A DNA stretch of 64,000 bases from Elusimicrobiota bacterium. GTDB lineage: Bacteria; Elusimicrobiota; Elusimicrobia; UBA1565. Both the position numbers and the translations under genes were made by a program. Shown here in pieces: positions 52,101-59,751 of the stretch (positions are counted from its first letter, which is position 1; the number at the start of each line of letters is the position of its first letter). The stretch spans positions 124,001 through 188,000 of the forward strand of contig JACPXC010000007.1 in NCBI GenBank assembly GCA_016196755.1. The letters run 5' to 3'. Under the pieces are notes generated by a model, which was given only the letters and a program-made list of their open reading frames with translations, ran no database searches and was not told where the DNA came from.

Positions 52101-52620
52101 CGAAGAAATGTAGGAAGGGGATCCGCGAGCGCAGCGTGGCGGCGTGGGCGACGGCGGCGAAGTCGTGCGCCTGCTGGACGTCGGCGGCGGCCAGCATGGC
52201 CCAGCCGGTCTGCCGGGCGGCCATGACGTCCGAATGGTCCCCGAAGATCGACAGCGCCGAGGTGGCCAGCGACCGGGCGGCCACGTGGAACACCGCCGGC
52301 GTCAGCTCCCCGGCGATCTTGTACATGTTGGGGATCATCAGGAGCAGGCCCTGGCTGGCGGTGAAGGTCGTCGTCAGGGCACCCGTGGTCAGCGCGCCAT
52401 GGGCCGAGCCGGCGGCCCCGGCCTCGCTCTGCATCTCGACGACGTCGGGGACCTCGCCCCAGAGGTTCTTCCTGCCGGCGGCCGCCCAGGCGTCGCAGGA
52501 CTCCCCCATCGCCGAGGACGGCGTTATGGGATAAAGGACGACGACCTCGCTGGCGGCGTACGCCACGCGCGCCGCCGCCTCGTTGCCGTCAAGCGCCTCG
52601 CTGCGGACTCCGGTCATCAT
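49102..52620 (-). CDS. nifJ: Pyruvate:ferredoxin (flavodoxin) oxidoreductase
   Basis: 1172 residues, full length. Domain I begins VVLYPITPSSAMGESCDAWA. Domain III is the gamma part around residues 420-620. Two [4Fe-4S] motifs are at about 695-760 (CIQCNKCAFVCPHA and CTGCGLCVEVCP). A further cluster involves CAGCGETPYLKLL and the Cys in ATGCSSIYGG. The thiamine site is GDGWAYDIGYGGLDHV with YSNTGGQASKATP. It interconverts pyruvate + CoA and acetyl-CoA + CO2 with low-potential ferredoxin. Such enzymes are oxygen-sensitive, yet the organism also has an oxygen-reducing terminal oxidase. Confidence 0.96.
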   Translation of the reverse strand: MMTGVRSEALDGNEAAARVAYAASEVVVLYPITPSSAMGESCDAWAAAGRKNLWGEVPDVVEMQSEAGAAGSAHGALTTGALTTTFTASQGLLLMIPNMYKIAGELTPAVFHVAARSLATSALSIFGDHSDVMAARQTGWAMLAAADVQQAHDFAAVAHAATLRSRIPFLHFFDGFRTSHEIQRVSLLSDDDLRAMLDGPDARAHRARGLDPEHPVLRGTAMNPDTFFQAREAVNPFYDRCPEAVREAFERLERRTGRRYGLFDYTGHPEAERVLVLMGSGAGAAAEAVEALAARGERVGLVTVRLYRPFDVGAFLRALPESVRRVAVLDRTKEPGSVGEPLFLDVCAALEERPSRPLLIGGRYGLSSKEFTPAMAAAVLAALDKPAPPRRFTVGIKDDLTRLSLEPGPAWPEDPRTTRAVFYGLGSDGTVGANKNSVKIIAEETGLRVQAYFVYDSKKSGSTTVSHLRFGPEPIRSSYLVERAQFTACHQETLLRRMDVLARAAEGGTFLLNTPAGPGEAWARLPREVREDIVRLRLRFFVIDAAAVAREAGLDGRINTPMQAAFFALTGVVAEPVAAIKRHIQKSYGRKSEEVVRRNFAAVDAALSRLHEVAVPAEAGGGAGRPPAVPDGAPGYVRTVVAAVMAGRGDELPVSALSPDGTFPTATARWEKRAIAAELPVWDERWCIQCNKCAFVCPHAAVRVKAFPAAGLSGAPAAFKAVPWKGRDLPEGTRYSVQVAPEDCTGCGLCVEVCPAKNKEETRFKALNMADAAPLRESARANFAFFEALADAPLEGVPASSVKGSQLRTPLFEFSGACAGCGETPYLKLLTHLFGDRLAVANATGCSSIYGGNLPTTPWTVRPDGRGPAWSNSLFEDAAEFGLGYRLSYDKQRAYARAILGRRAGELGVAATALLAAADPEAQRAGVARLRAALGESADPELRDLLALADRLVEKSVWVVGGDGWAYDIGYGGLDHVLAAGRKVNVLVLDTEVYSNTGGQASKATPRAAVAKFAASGKATARKDLAALAMTYGSVYVARVAFGADDTQTVKALLEAESYPGPALVIAYSPCIAHGFDMRQGLAQQKGAVDCGYWPLMRYDPRREARGQNPLQLDSREPKLPFKDYAYRETRYRMLAAADPRGAESLLKLAQDDVSRRWRRLKEAAEGEGHGS

Positions 52621-52630
52621 CCACTGTACA

Positions 52631-52644
52631 GCAACGATCTTGCC
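52631..52644 (-). promoter_or_regulatory. Sigma-54 promoter (GGCAAGATCGTTGC) for nifJ
   Basis: Minus strand GGCAA-N5-TTGC-TG. The predicted transcription start (52619-52620) coincides with the first ATG, so the sigma-54 transcript would itself be leaderless. Confidence 0.75.
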
Positions 52645-52658
52645 GGAGGGTCGGGCGC

Positions 52659-54116
52659 CTACATCGTGGTCGGCACGGCGTCGACGGCCGAGCGGGCGGC
52701 GCTAGCCTCCGACACCGCGGGCCCGGCGTCGGTCACCGAGGCCTGGACCGGGGCTACGGGCTTTGCCGCGGCCGCCTTGATAGCCTTGTTCTGAGTCTCC
52801 GCGGCCTTGCAGCCCTTGTTGGGATCGCCGGTGGCGCCGGTACCGACCGGCGCCGGCGCGGCGTCCTGGGCGTACAGCGTCGCGGCGGCCTGCAGCGGCG
52901 TCTTCGTGGCGTCGATCTCCTGCTTGGCGGCCTCGGTGGCCGTGGCGGCCAGCTTCGCCGAGACGTCCGCTTTCCTGGCCGCGACCAGGGCCTTCTCGAC
53001 GGCGACGCGGGCGCGCTCGAGCTCGCCATGGCGGGCGTCGGAGTTCGCCGACCCGTCGGAGACGTCCTTGGCGGTCTTGGCCACCACGTTCGCGAGGCCG
53101 GGGTCGACGTCGCCGAGCTTCTCCTGCGCGGCGTTGAGGCCGGCGATCAGCGCCGTCGCCTGCGGGCCCATGCGCGCCGACACGCCGCGCGCGTAGTCAT
53201 TGGAGCGTCCCGCGGTCTCCAGCCGGGAGCCGGCCTCCGTGAGCCCTGCCTGCGCCTGCTCGGGAAGAGTCAGGGTACGCTGGGCCTCGCCGGTCACCGG
53301 GCTGACCGGGCGCGGCGGCTCGCGGTCCTCGCTGCACTTCTTGGCCTCCTCGTCGGAGATCTTCTTCTCGGACTCGGCCGTCTTCTTGACCTTCTCCACC
53401 GCCTCCTTGTTCTCCTTGGCGAAGCGCTCGAGGGCGCTGGCGGCCTCGTCGAGCGCCTTGCGCGCGGCCGCCATGTCGTCCTTGGCGGAGCGCAGCGCGG
53501 CCAGCGCGGCGGCGCGCTCGCCGTCAAAGGAACCGACCTGGCGTCCCAGCGCCTCCAGCTTCTCGTCGCCCGAGGCCTGCATCTGGCGCGCGGCCTGGGC
53601 CAAGGTGTCGCCGTCGCTCTTGATGAGGGCGCAGGATTTGGTGCAGGACCCGCCCGGACAGCCCCCCCCGCCGCCGCTGCCCGAGCCGCCGCCGCCCGAG
53701 CTCTGGGGCTTGGCACCCTGGGCCGCCTGCTGGGCGGCGCTGGCCAGCTGCGACGGGTCGAGCTTGTTCTCCGCCCCGCTGGGCGACTCCGAGCCGCGGC
53801 CGGCGCTGGGGACCGGAGACGCGGTGCGCGGGGCCGCCGGAGACGAGAACCCGCCGGGCCGGGACGTCGCCACGCTGCCGCCGGAACCGCCCGCCCCGCC
53901 GTCGCCGCTCGAGCCGATGCCGCCGGAGGTCTCCACGGAGGCCCCGCGCGCGCTGATCTCCATGCGCTGCTGCGAAGGGCTGAGGGTCAGGCGATTCTCG
54001 CCGCTGAACTCGGGCGGCTGTCCGTAGACGGCGTTTCCCGCCCGGGCGGCCGTGGCGCAGGCGGCGAGGAAGGCGGCGGAGAGGGCGACGGCGGAAAGGG
54101 CGGCGTATCGGTTCAT
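52659..54116 (-). CDS. Low-complexity coiled-coil lipoprotein
   Basis: 485 residues. The lipobox is LAAC at about 17-20. Residues 60-170 are Gly/Ser/Pro-rich, including a run ending GGGGGCPGGSCTKSC. Residues 180-270 and 300-420 are Ala/Glu/Lys heptad-like coiled coils (LRSAKDDMAAARKALDEAAS, VEKVKKTAESEKKISDEEAKK). Probably a periplasmic structural protein tethered to a membrane. No family recognised. The ATG has GGAGG five bases upstream. Confidence 0.65.
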   Translation of the reverse strand: MNRYAALSAVALSAAFLAACATAARAGNAVYGQPPEFSGENRLTLSPSQQRMEISARGASVETSGGIGSSGDGGAGGSGGSVATSRPGGFSSPAAPRTASPVPSAGRGSESPSGAENKLDPSQLASAAQQAAQGAKPQSSGGGGSGSGGGGGCPGGSCTKSCALIKSDGDTLAQAARQMQASGDEKLEALGRQVGSFDGERAAALAALRSAKDDMAAARKALDEAASALERFAKENKEAVEKVKKTAESEKKISDEEAKKCSEDREPPRPVSPVTGEAQRTLTLPEQAQAGLTEAGSRLETAGRSNDYARGVSARMGPQATALIAGLNAAQEKLGDVDPGLANVVAKTAKDVSDGSANSDARHGELERARVAVEKALVAARKADVSAKLAATATEAAKQEIDATKTPLQAAATLYAQDAAPAPVGTGATGDPNKGCKAAETQNKAIKAAAAKPVAPVQASVTDAGPAVSEASAARSAVDAVPTTM

Positions 54117-54224
54117 GGCGGCCTCCGAGGCTATTTTCAGCTTAGACCGGGGCTCCCGGACCGTCAAAGGCGCCGTCAGGCCGCGGCATGACCGATGTCA
54201 TGGCGCCCGAGGCGGCGGCCCGGC

Positions 54225-54230
54225 TACAGT
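54225..54230 (+). promoter_or_regulatory. -10 hexamer TACAGT, 6 nt before the 54237 GTG start
   Basis: TACAGT-CCCCGC-GTG. It decides the start of bioY over upstream in-frame codons. Confidence 0.55.
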
Positions 54231-54236
54231 CCCCGC

Positions 54237-54818
54237 GTGCAGGCCCTGGCCGCCCCGCTTCCCACGCTGCGCGACGCCGCCCTTCCCGCCTCCGGCGTCC
54301 CCGGCCGGGCCGTCGAGGCGCTGGCCTTCAGCGCGCTGATCTCCTTGGGCGCCCAGCTCGAGCTGCGCCTGCCCTTCACGCCGGTCCCCATCACCGGCCA
54401 GACCTTCGGCGTGCTGCTGGCCGGCCTGCTGCTCGGGCCGCGCTGGGGGACGCTCTCGGCCGCGCTCTACGTCATGGAGGGCGCCTCGGGCCTGCCGGTC
54501 TTCGCCGGCGGCGCGGCCGGGGCCGCGCACCTCGTCGGCCCCAGCGGGGGGTATCTGGCGGCCTTCGCCCCGGCGGCCTGGCTGACCGGCCGGCTGGCCG
54601 GCCGAGGCTGGGACCGCTCGGCGCCCGCGGCCGCCGCGGCGCTTCTCTGCGGCAGCGCCGTGATCCTCGCCGGAGGACTCCTCAACCTGGCCCGCTTCGT
54701 CCCGCTCTCGCAGCTTTTGGCCGCCGGCCTGTGGCCGTTTCTGCCCGGCGACGCGGTGAAGGCCGCGCTGGGCGCCGCCGTCCTGCCCTGGGCCTGGCGC
54801 CGGCTCGGCCGGCGCTGA
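54237..54818 (+). CDS. bioY: BioY biotin transporter substrate-binding protein
   Basis: 193 residues with about six TM helices. LPFTPVPITGQTFGVLLAGLLLGPRWGTLSAALYVMEGASGLPVFAGG is the BioY core, and GPSGGYLAAFAPAAWLTG follows. BioY is the S component of an ECF-type transporter that captures biotin. No EcfAT genes are in the window, so it may act alone or with a shared energising module. No biotin riboregulator or BirA site is obvious. Confidence 0.93.
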   Translation: MQALAAPLPTLRDAALPASGVPGRAVEALAFSALISLGAQLELRLPFTPVPITGQTFGVLLAGLLLGPRWGTLSAALYVMEGASGLPVFAGGAAGAAHLVGPSGGYLAAFAPAAWLTGRLAGRGWDRSAPAAAAALLCGSAVILAGGLLNLARFVPLSQLLAAGLWPFLPGDAVKAALGAAVLPWAWRRLGRR

Positions 54819-54895
54819 AAAGCCGCCGCTCATCGGTCATTGGGCCCCCTGACGTCCGACATTGCGCGTCTTTGAGCACTGGCCCATAGTATCTA

Positions 54896-56092
54896 GTGAA
54901 GGTCCGAGGTGCCGCCATGCGATTCCACTCCCGAGTCCGATTCCTGATCGTCAGCGAGGAGGCCGCGCTCGACCTCGCCCTGCGCCGCGAGTTCTCGCCT
55001 TGCTCAGCCGCCCGCACCTGCGAGTTGCGCACGCTCGACCTCGCCCGCGCGCGGGCCGGCGGTCTGCCGCCCGGGTCCTGGGATGTGATCCTGCTCGCCG
55101 CCGGCGAACGCGCCACGCCCGCCGACGCTCAGCGCCTGCTCGCGCTGGCTCCCGGCGCGCGCCTCGTGGTGTTCCACGAAGGCGCTCTCGACGAGGAGCG
55201 GCGCCAGGCCTTCCTCGCCGCGGGCGCCTCGGCCGTCATGCGGGGGGCGGCGGCTCTGCGCTGCGCCTTCCACGGCATGCGCCCGTGCACCGTGTGGCGC
55301 GGCCGGCAGGTCGAGTCGCTCTTGTTCCTGCGCTCGCGCATCAGCGAGCTGCGCGGCCTGGAGGCCCGGCGGAGCGAGTTCCTCGAGGACCTCTTCCACG
55401 AGCTGCGCTCGCCCCTGACGGTCGTCAATGCCTCGATCCGCCTGCTCGTCGAGGACGCCGAGGAGCAGAAGGATCCCAAGCGGCTGGAGGTGGCGCGCAT
55501 GGCGGCGCGCAACTGCGAGCACCTTCTGCGCCGCGTGCTCAACCTCCTCGAGCGCTCCAAGCTCGAGGCCGCCCCCCGCCCGCCCGAGCGCTCGGCGTTC
55601 GACCTCGAGGCCCTGGCGCGCGAGACCGCCGAGACCTGCCGAGCCGCGGCCAACCGTCCGCTGCGCGTGAGCGTGCGCGCCCACCGGCCGCTGCCGCCGG
55701 CCTACGCGGACCGCGAGATGGCCGAGCAGGTGCTCGAGAACCTGCTCGACAACGCCGCGCGCTTCGCGCGCTCCCGGGTCCTCGTGGCGCTGCGCGCCCG
55801 CTCGGACGCGGGTGAGGTGGAGGCGATGGTCCTCGACGACGGCCCGGGCCTCGACTCCACAAAGGCCGTGCACCTCTTCGAGCGCTTCCAGCAGGGCGCG
55901 AGAGCTCCCGGGACCGGCTACAAAGGGACCGGCCTCGGCCTGCCGATCTGCCGGGACCTGGTCGCCCTCAACGGCGGCCGCATCTGGGCCGAGCCCCGGC
56001 GCCACCCGGGGGCGCGCATCCATTTCACGCTTCCGGCCGCGGTCCCGGCGGCCAAGGAGAGCGGCCGTGGAAGCCCCCCCTTGGTCCGTTGA
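54896..56092 (+). CDS. Sensor histidine kinase with degenerate N-terminal receiver-like domain
   Basis: 398 residues, no TM helix. Residues 10-125 resemble a receiver fold (FRFLIVSEEAAL-type opening, WDVILLAAGE, ARLVVFHEG) but lack the phospho-accepting Asp. HisKA follows, with His at about residue 168 in DLFHELRSPLTVV. The ATPase domain shows EQVLENLLDNAARFA, DDGPGLD and GTGLGLPICRDLV. So phosphotransfer is intact while the input domain is a pseudo-receiver. The start is GTG 54896; an ATG at 54917 is possible. It overlaps the response regulator by 26 bases. Confidence 0.85.
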   Translation: MKVRGAAMRFHSRVRFLIVSEEAALDLALRREFSPCSAARTCELRTLDLARARAGGLPPGSWDVILLAAGERATPADAQRLLALAPGARLVVFHEGALDEERRQAFLAAGASAVMRGAAALRCAFHGMRPCTVWRGRQVESLLFLRSRISELRGLEARRSEFLEDLFHELRSPLTVVNASIRLLVEDAEEQKDPKRLEVARMAARNCEHLLRRVLNLLERSKLEAAPRPPERSAFDLEALARETAETCRAAANRPLRVSVRAHRPLPPAYADREMAEQVLENLLDNAARFARSRVLVALRARSDAGEVEAMVLDDGPGLDSTKAVHLFERFQQGARAPGTGYKGTGLGLPICRDLVALNGGRIWAEPRRHPGARIHFTLPAAVPAAKESGRGSPPLVR

Positions 56093-56480
56093 CCCGCCGC
56101 AGACGCAGCCGCGGCGGCGCCGCGCGCGCATCCTCGCCGCAGACGACGACCCGGACATGCGCCGCGTCCTGCAGGCCTGGCTCTCGCCGCGCCACGAGTT
56201 CCTCGCTTTGCCCGACGGACAGGCCCTGCTCGACGCCGCCGTGGAGACGCGGCCCGACCTCGTCATCCTCGACGTGCGCATGCCCGGTCTCGACGGCTGG
56301 ACGGTCATCGGCCAATTGCGCCTACGTTTCGGGCCGCGCCGCCTGCCCGTGCTGGTCTTGAGCGGCTCGGTCAAGGACCTCGAGTTCCTCGCCCGCGACG
56401 GTTCCGGGGCGGACGCCTTCCTCGCCAAGCCCCTGGTACGCGAGACCCTGCTCGCCCACGTCAACGCGCTGCTCTGTTGA
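56067..56480 (+). CDS. Receiver-only response regulator
   Basis: 137 residues. The GTG at 56067 has AAGGAG seven bases upstream. A basic N-terminal stretch (about 12-21) precedes the receiver domain: acidic pocket ADDDPD near 25-30, phospho-accepting Asp69 in LVILDVRMPG, Ser in VLVLSGSVKD and Lys in FLAKPLVRE. No output domain, so it probably acts by protein contact or as a phosphorelay intermediate. Cognate to the overlapping kinase. Confidence 0.88.
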   Translation: MEAPPWSVDPPQTQPRRRRARILAADDDPDMRRVLQAWLSPRHEFLALPDGQALLDAAVETRPDLVILDVRMPGLDGWTVIGQLRLRFGPRRLPVLVLSGSVKDLEFLARDGSGADAFLAKPLVRETLLAHVNALLC

Positions 56481-56489
56481 GCCCCCCGC

Positions 56490-56996
56490 TCAAAGCACCC
56501 GCGCGCAGGCGCGTCCGAGCCAGGCCAGCGCCGCGCGCTGGCGCGGCGCGCCGCGCGCCGCGCAGGCGGAGCCCAGAACCCGCACCGCGAAGCCCTCCTG
56601 GAACGCGTCGACCGCGCTCACCAGCACGCAGAGGTCGGTCATGAAGCCCGCCAGGAGGACGCGGCGCACGCCCCGCCGGCGCAGGCGCGCGGCCAGGCCC
56701 GTGCCGCGGAACGCGCTGTAGCCGTCCTTGACCAAGCGCAGCTCCCCGGCCCGGGCGTCGAGCGGCGGCCAGGCCTGGGCCCAGCGGCTGCGCGCGGGCA
56801 GAGGCCGCCAGCGCCGGGCCATCGGCGAACCGGGGCGGGACGCAAAGCGCACGTGCGCGACCGGACGGCGCGCGCGGCGCGCCGCCGCCAGCGCCCGCGC
56901 CGCCGCCGCGGCCGCGCGGGCCGCGCCCGGCAGGACGGCGGGGCTCCCGGGGTCGAGGAACAGCCGCTGGCAGTCGACGAGGACGAGCGCCTCCAC
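56490..56996 (-). CDS. Isochorismatase-like cysteine hydrolase
   Basis: 168 residues. The triad Asp8 (ALVLVDCQ), Lys (RLVKDGYSAF) and Cys (AGFMTDLCVLVSAVDAF) is intact, with the cis-peptide-like VRRVLLAGF strand before it. Family members hydrolyse isochorismate, nicotinamide, ureas or similar amides; the substrate is not predictable. The start is a GTG at 56996, 5 bases after the upstream stop. Last gene of the radical SAM operon. Confidence 0.8.
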   Translation of the reverse strand: MEALVLVDCQRLFLDPGSPAVLPGAARAAAAAARALAAARRARRPVAHVRFASRPGSPMARRWRPLPARSRWAQAWPPLDARAGELRLVKDGYSAFRGTGLAARLRRRGVRRVLLAGFMTDLCVLVSAVDAFQEGFAVRVLGSACAARGAPRQRAALAWLGRACARVL

Positions 56997-57001
56997 GGCG
57001 C

Positions 57002-57940
57002 TCAGCCCGCCGAAACGGCGACTTCGGCGCTCGAGGCCACCTGGCCGCAGCTCACCCCGCCGGCGGTCTCCTCGGGCCAGGGCGCGTTGATGATGACCTT
57101 GAAGCCTTTCCGCTCGAGGGCCAGAGCCCGCGCGCGCACGGCCGCCGGCGGCTCGTTCCAATCGTCGACTAAGGCGTTGCGCGCCGCCCGCCGCGTGGGA
57201 TGGACGGGGGTGAGCTTGACGAGGCAGTGCGCGGGGTCGAAGGCCGCGGCGAGGACATCCGCGTCGAAAGGCAGGCCGGGAGCCGAGACGGCGTTGAGCG
57301 TGACCAGCCTGTCGTCGGGCCGCCGCCAGGCGCGGGCGAACTCCCCCATCCGCTCCAGGCTCCAGCTCCGGATCGGAATCAGCGCGCGGCGCGCCGCGGG
57401 GTCGGTGGTGTGGACCGAGAACTGCAGCTGGAAGCGTCCGCCGCCAAACCAGCGGTCCTTGACGGCGCGCAGACGCTGGAGGAACTCGGCGGAGGTCGGG
57501 CAGTCCGGCGCCACGGTCGACACGCTGGGCAAGAGCCCGGGAAGCGCCCCGCCGCGCGCCAGGGTCTCGAGCGCCTCGAGCACTCCCGCGTTGAACGTGG
57601 GCTCGCCCATGCGCGCGAAGTGCAGCTTGAGCTTCTTGACCGTGCGCGGGTCGAGCTCGGGATGGGCGGCGAGCACGCGGCGGACCTGCTCGAGGATGTC
57701 CGCGGCGGACACGTTTCCGCGGAAGCGCCGCTCGGCCGCGTCGCACATGGCGCAGCCGACGCAGCAGCCGTACTGGGTCGAGACCATGATGACCCACTTC
57801 TCCGCCCGGGGCACCCCGGGGTCGAGGGCGTCGATGAACTCGAGCCGCCGCGTGGGGTCGTCGAGCCGCTCGGCCGCGTAGAGCTCGGCCACGCCGGGGA
57901 CGCTGCGCACCCGCCAGGACTCCAGGCCCAGACCGCTCAT
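57002..57940 (-). CDS. RlmN/Cfr-like radical SAM protein
   Basis: 312 residues. VSTQYGCCVGCAMCDAAERRFRGN matches the RlmN core: cluster Cys59, Cys63 and Cys66, with an extra Cys60. RMGEPTFNAGVLEAL, SVSTVAPDCPTS and LQFSVHTTDPAARRALIPI follow in the RlmN order. VSCGQVA near the C-terminus supplies the second methylation Cys (ACGQL in RlmN). It lacks the N-terminal RNA-binding domain of RlmN. It may methylate RNA or another substrate by the RlmN mechanism. Overlaps the FAD gene (ATGA). Confidence 0.75.
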   Translation of the reverse strand: MSGLGLESWRVRSVPGVAELYAAERLDDPTRRLEFIDALDPGVPRAEKWVIMVSTQYGCCVGCAMCDAAERRFRGNVSAADILEQVRRVLAAHPELDPRTVKKLKLHFARMGEPTFNAGVLEALETLARGGALPGLLPSVSTVAPDCPTSAEFLQRLRAVKDRWFGGGRFQLQFSVHTTDPAARRALIPIRSWSLERMGEFARAWRRPDDRLVTLNAVSAPGLPFDADVLAAAFDPAHCLVKLTPVHPTRRAARNALVDDWNEPPAAVRARALALERKGFKVIINAPWPEETAGGVSCGQVASSAEVAVSAG

Positions 57941-58785
57941 GAGGAAAGAAACGCCGCGGCCGCCATCGCCTGCTGGATGCCCGAGCCCGCCGCCACCGAG
58001 GTCTGGCGCGGCAGGCCGGCTGCGTCGCCGGCGATGAAGAGGCCGGGGGCGCGCTCCGGCAGGCCGGGCAGACGCGGCCGCTGGCCTACCAGGACGAACA
58101 GGGCGTCCACCTCCTCGCGCCGCCGCCGGCCCCCCTCCTCGAGTACGACCGCCCCAAGGCGCTCCCCGCCGAGGAGCTCGCGGACGCTGACCCCCGTCCG
58201 CACCGCCACCCGGCGGTTGCAGGACAGGGCCCGGCGCAGCGGGGCCACCGCGCGGAAGTCGGCGCCGCGGACCCAGAGCCGGACCGTGGCGCCGGCCTCG
58301 GCCAGCCGCAGGGCCTGGTGCGCGGCCGCCTCACCGCCTCCGACGACGGCCACCGAACGCCCCCGCCAGAGGTGGGCCGCGTCGAGCGGGGCATGCTCGA
58401 GGCCGCGGCCCCGGAAACGCTCCTCCTCCGGCAGCCCGAGCGGCAAAAACTCGGAGCCGGTAGCGACGATCACGCTGCGCGCCAGGAGCGCGCCGCCGTC
58501 GAGCGAGACGAGCAGGCCGCCGCCGCGCTCCTCCACGCTCCGCGCGCGGGCCGCCAGGAAGGAGGCTCCGTGGGCGCGCGCTTGGGCCGCATAGCGCCCG
58601 GCCAACTCGCGCCCGATGATCCCCTCCGGGAAAGCCGGATGGTTGCTCACCAAGCCCAGGGCGGCGCAGCGTCCGCCCAGCACGCCCGCCTCGACTACCG
58701 TGGTCCGCAAGCCCGTGCGCGCCAGGTAGAACGCCGCCGAGAGGCCCGCCGGGCCGCCGCCCAGGACGGCGCAGTCGAGCCTCAT
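57937..58785 (-). CDS. FAD-dependent thioredoxin-reductase-like oxidoreductase lacking the redox CxxC
   Basis: 282 residues. FAD motif GGGPAGLSAAFYLARTG (9-25), second nucleotide motif VAVVGGGEAAAHQALRLAEAG, and GLFIAGDAAGLPRQTSVAAGSGIQQAMAAA at the end. The fold is that of thioredoxin reductase, but the CxxC disulphide of the NADPH domain is missing. It may therefore reduce a ferredoxin or flavin rather than thioredoxin, like ferredoxin-NADP reductases of this class. An electron-supply role for the surrounding radical SAM enzymes is plausible. Start overlaps the upstream stop (ATGA). Confidence 0.8.
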   Translation of the reverse strand: MRLDCAVLGGGPAGLSAAFYLARTGLRTTVVEAGVLGGRCAALGLVSNHPAFPEGIIGRELAGRYAAQARAHGASFLAARARSVEERGGGLLVSLDGGALLARSVIVATGSEFLPLGLPEEERFRGRGLEHAPLDAAHLWRGRSVAVVGGGEAAAHQALRLAEAGATVRLWVRGADFRAVAPLRRALSCNRRVAVRTGVSVRELLGGERLGAVVLEEGGRRRREEVDALFVLVGQRPRLPGLPERAPGLFIAGDAAGLPRQTSVAAGSGIQQAMAAAAFLSS

Positions 58786-59741
58786 GGCGGCGCGGCGACC
58801 TGGCGCCGGCGCCGCCGCAGACCGCGGCGGGAGATGTCCTCCTGGGTGCGGCAGGAGCAGTAGTAGGCCGAGAGCCGCTCGGCGCGGCGCTGGGCGAAGA
58901 GCAGGAGGCCCAGGGCGGCCTCCTCGGCTCCCGCCACGGGCTCCCACAACAGGGCCTCGGCGCGCTCGCCCGTCGAGCCGTACCCGCGCGACTCGACCGC
59001 GGCGGCATTCTCGCGGCAGGCGAAGAGCTCGTGGATGTTGAGGAAGGGGACGCCCAGCCGGTCGAGCGCGAGGACCATGTCCTCGAGCTCCGCCCGGCGC
59101 TCCGGCACCGCCGGCACCTCGACGGCGGTCTCGGGGAAGAAGGCCAGGGCGCGCGCCACCGGCTCCAGGTCGAACTCCCGCGCGACCACGTTGAAACGCA
59201 AGGCGTCCAGGCCCGCGTCCCGGAGCTCGGCCAGCAGGTCGTCGCTCAAGCAGTCGCCATTGGTGTAAAGGTCGATGCGGACGCGGGAGGACAGCGTCCC
59301 CAGCGCGCGCACCAGGCGCAGCAGGCGCTCGGGCCGGAGAGTAGGCTCGCCGCCGCTGACGCCGACGCTGCTCAAGCCGTAGCGCGCGACCACCGCGGGC
59401 GCCTCCTCGGGGCTGGAGAGCTTGATCCCATGCACCACGAGTTCGTCGACGCGCGGTTTCGCGTTGAAGCAGAAGAAGCAGTCCCGCGTGCACAGCCCCG
59501 TGACGAAGGCGTTGGTCCCTCTGCCGGCCAGGCAGCCCCGGCAGCCGGGCGGCAGGCGGCGCGTGTAGAGCGTGCGCCGCGCGATCGAGCCCTTGATCCC
59601 CCCGCGGACCAGTTCGGCCAACAGCGCGTCGACCCGCGGGACCGCGCCGGGGCCCGGGGCGGCCTCGGCCAAGCCGACGTCGCGCCGCAGGCCGTCGGCC
59701 TTGCGGGCGTACCAGGACAGGTCGTCGTCGGCTCTGAGCAC
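58782..59741 (-). CDS. Radical SAM protein with extra N-terminal cysteine pair
   Basis: 319 residues from a GTG at 59741. Cys84, Cys88 and Cys91 (CTRDCFFC) bind the SAM cluster, and Cys67/Cys70 (PPGCRGCLAGRG) lie just before. GVSGGEPTLRPERLL is the GGE motif. A C-terminal pair, YYCSCRTQED, may hold a second cluster. Close to archaeal and bacterial radical SAM proteins of unknown substrate. It has its own sigma-54 promoter and starts the FAD/RlmN-like/hydrolase set. Confidence 0.8.
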   Translation of the reverse strand: MLRADDDLSWYARKADGLRRDVGLAEAAPGPGAVPRVDALLAELVRGGIKGSIARRTLYTRRLPPGCRGCLAGRGTNAFVTGLCTRDCFFCFNAKPRVDELVVHGIKLSSPEEAPAVVARYGLSSVGVSGGEPTLRPERLLRLVRALGTLSSRVRIDLYTNGDCLSDDLLAELRDAGLDALRFNVVAREFDLEPVARALAFFPETAVEVPAVPERRAELEDMVLALDRLGVPFLNIHELFACRENAAAVESRGYGSTGERAEALLWEPVAGAEEAALGLLLFAQRRAERLSAYYCSCRTQEDISRRGLRRRRRQVAAPP

Positions 59742-59751
59742 GGGTTTTCCT

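Noticed and set aside
54896-56480. The two-component pair as the sigma-54 activator
   Set aside because: The response regulator is a receiver only and the kinase has no AAA+ domain, so neither can activate sigma-54 polymerase.
58786-59493. N-terminal extension of the FAD oxidoreductase
   Set aside because: It runs through the radical SAM gene in another frame. The FAD motif begins 8 residues after the ATG at 58785.
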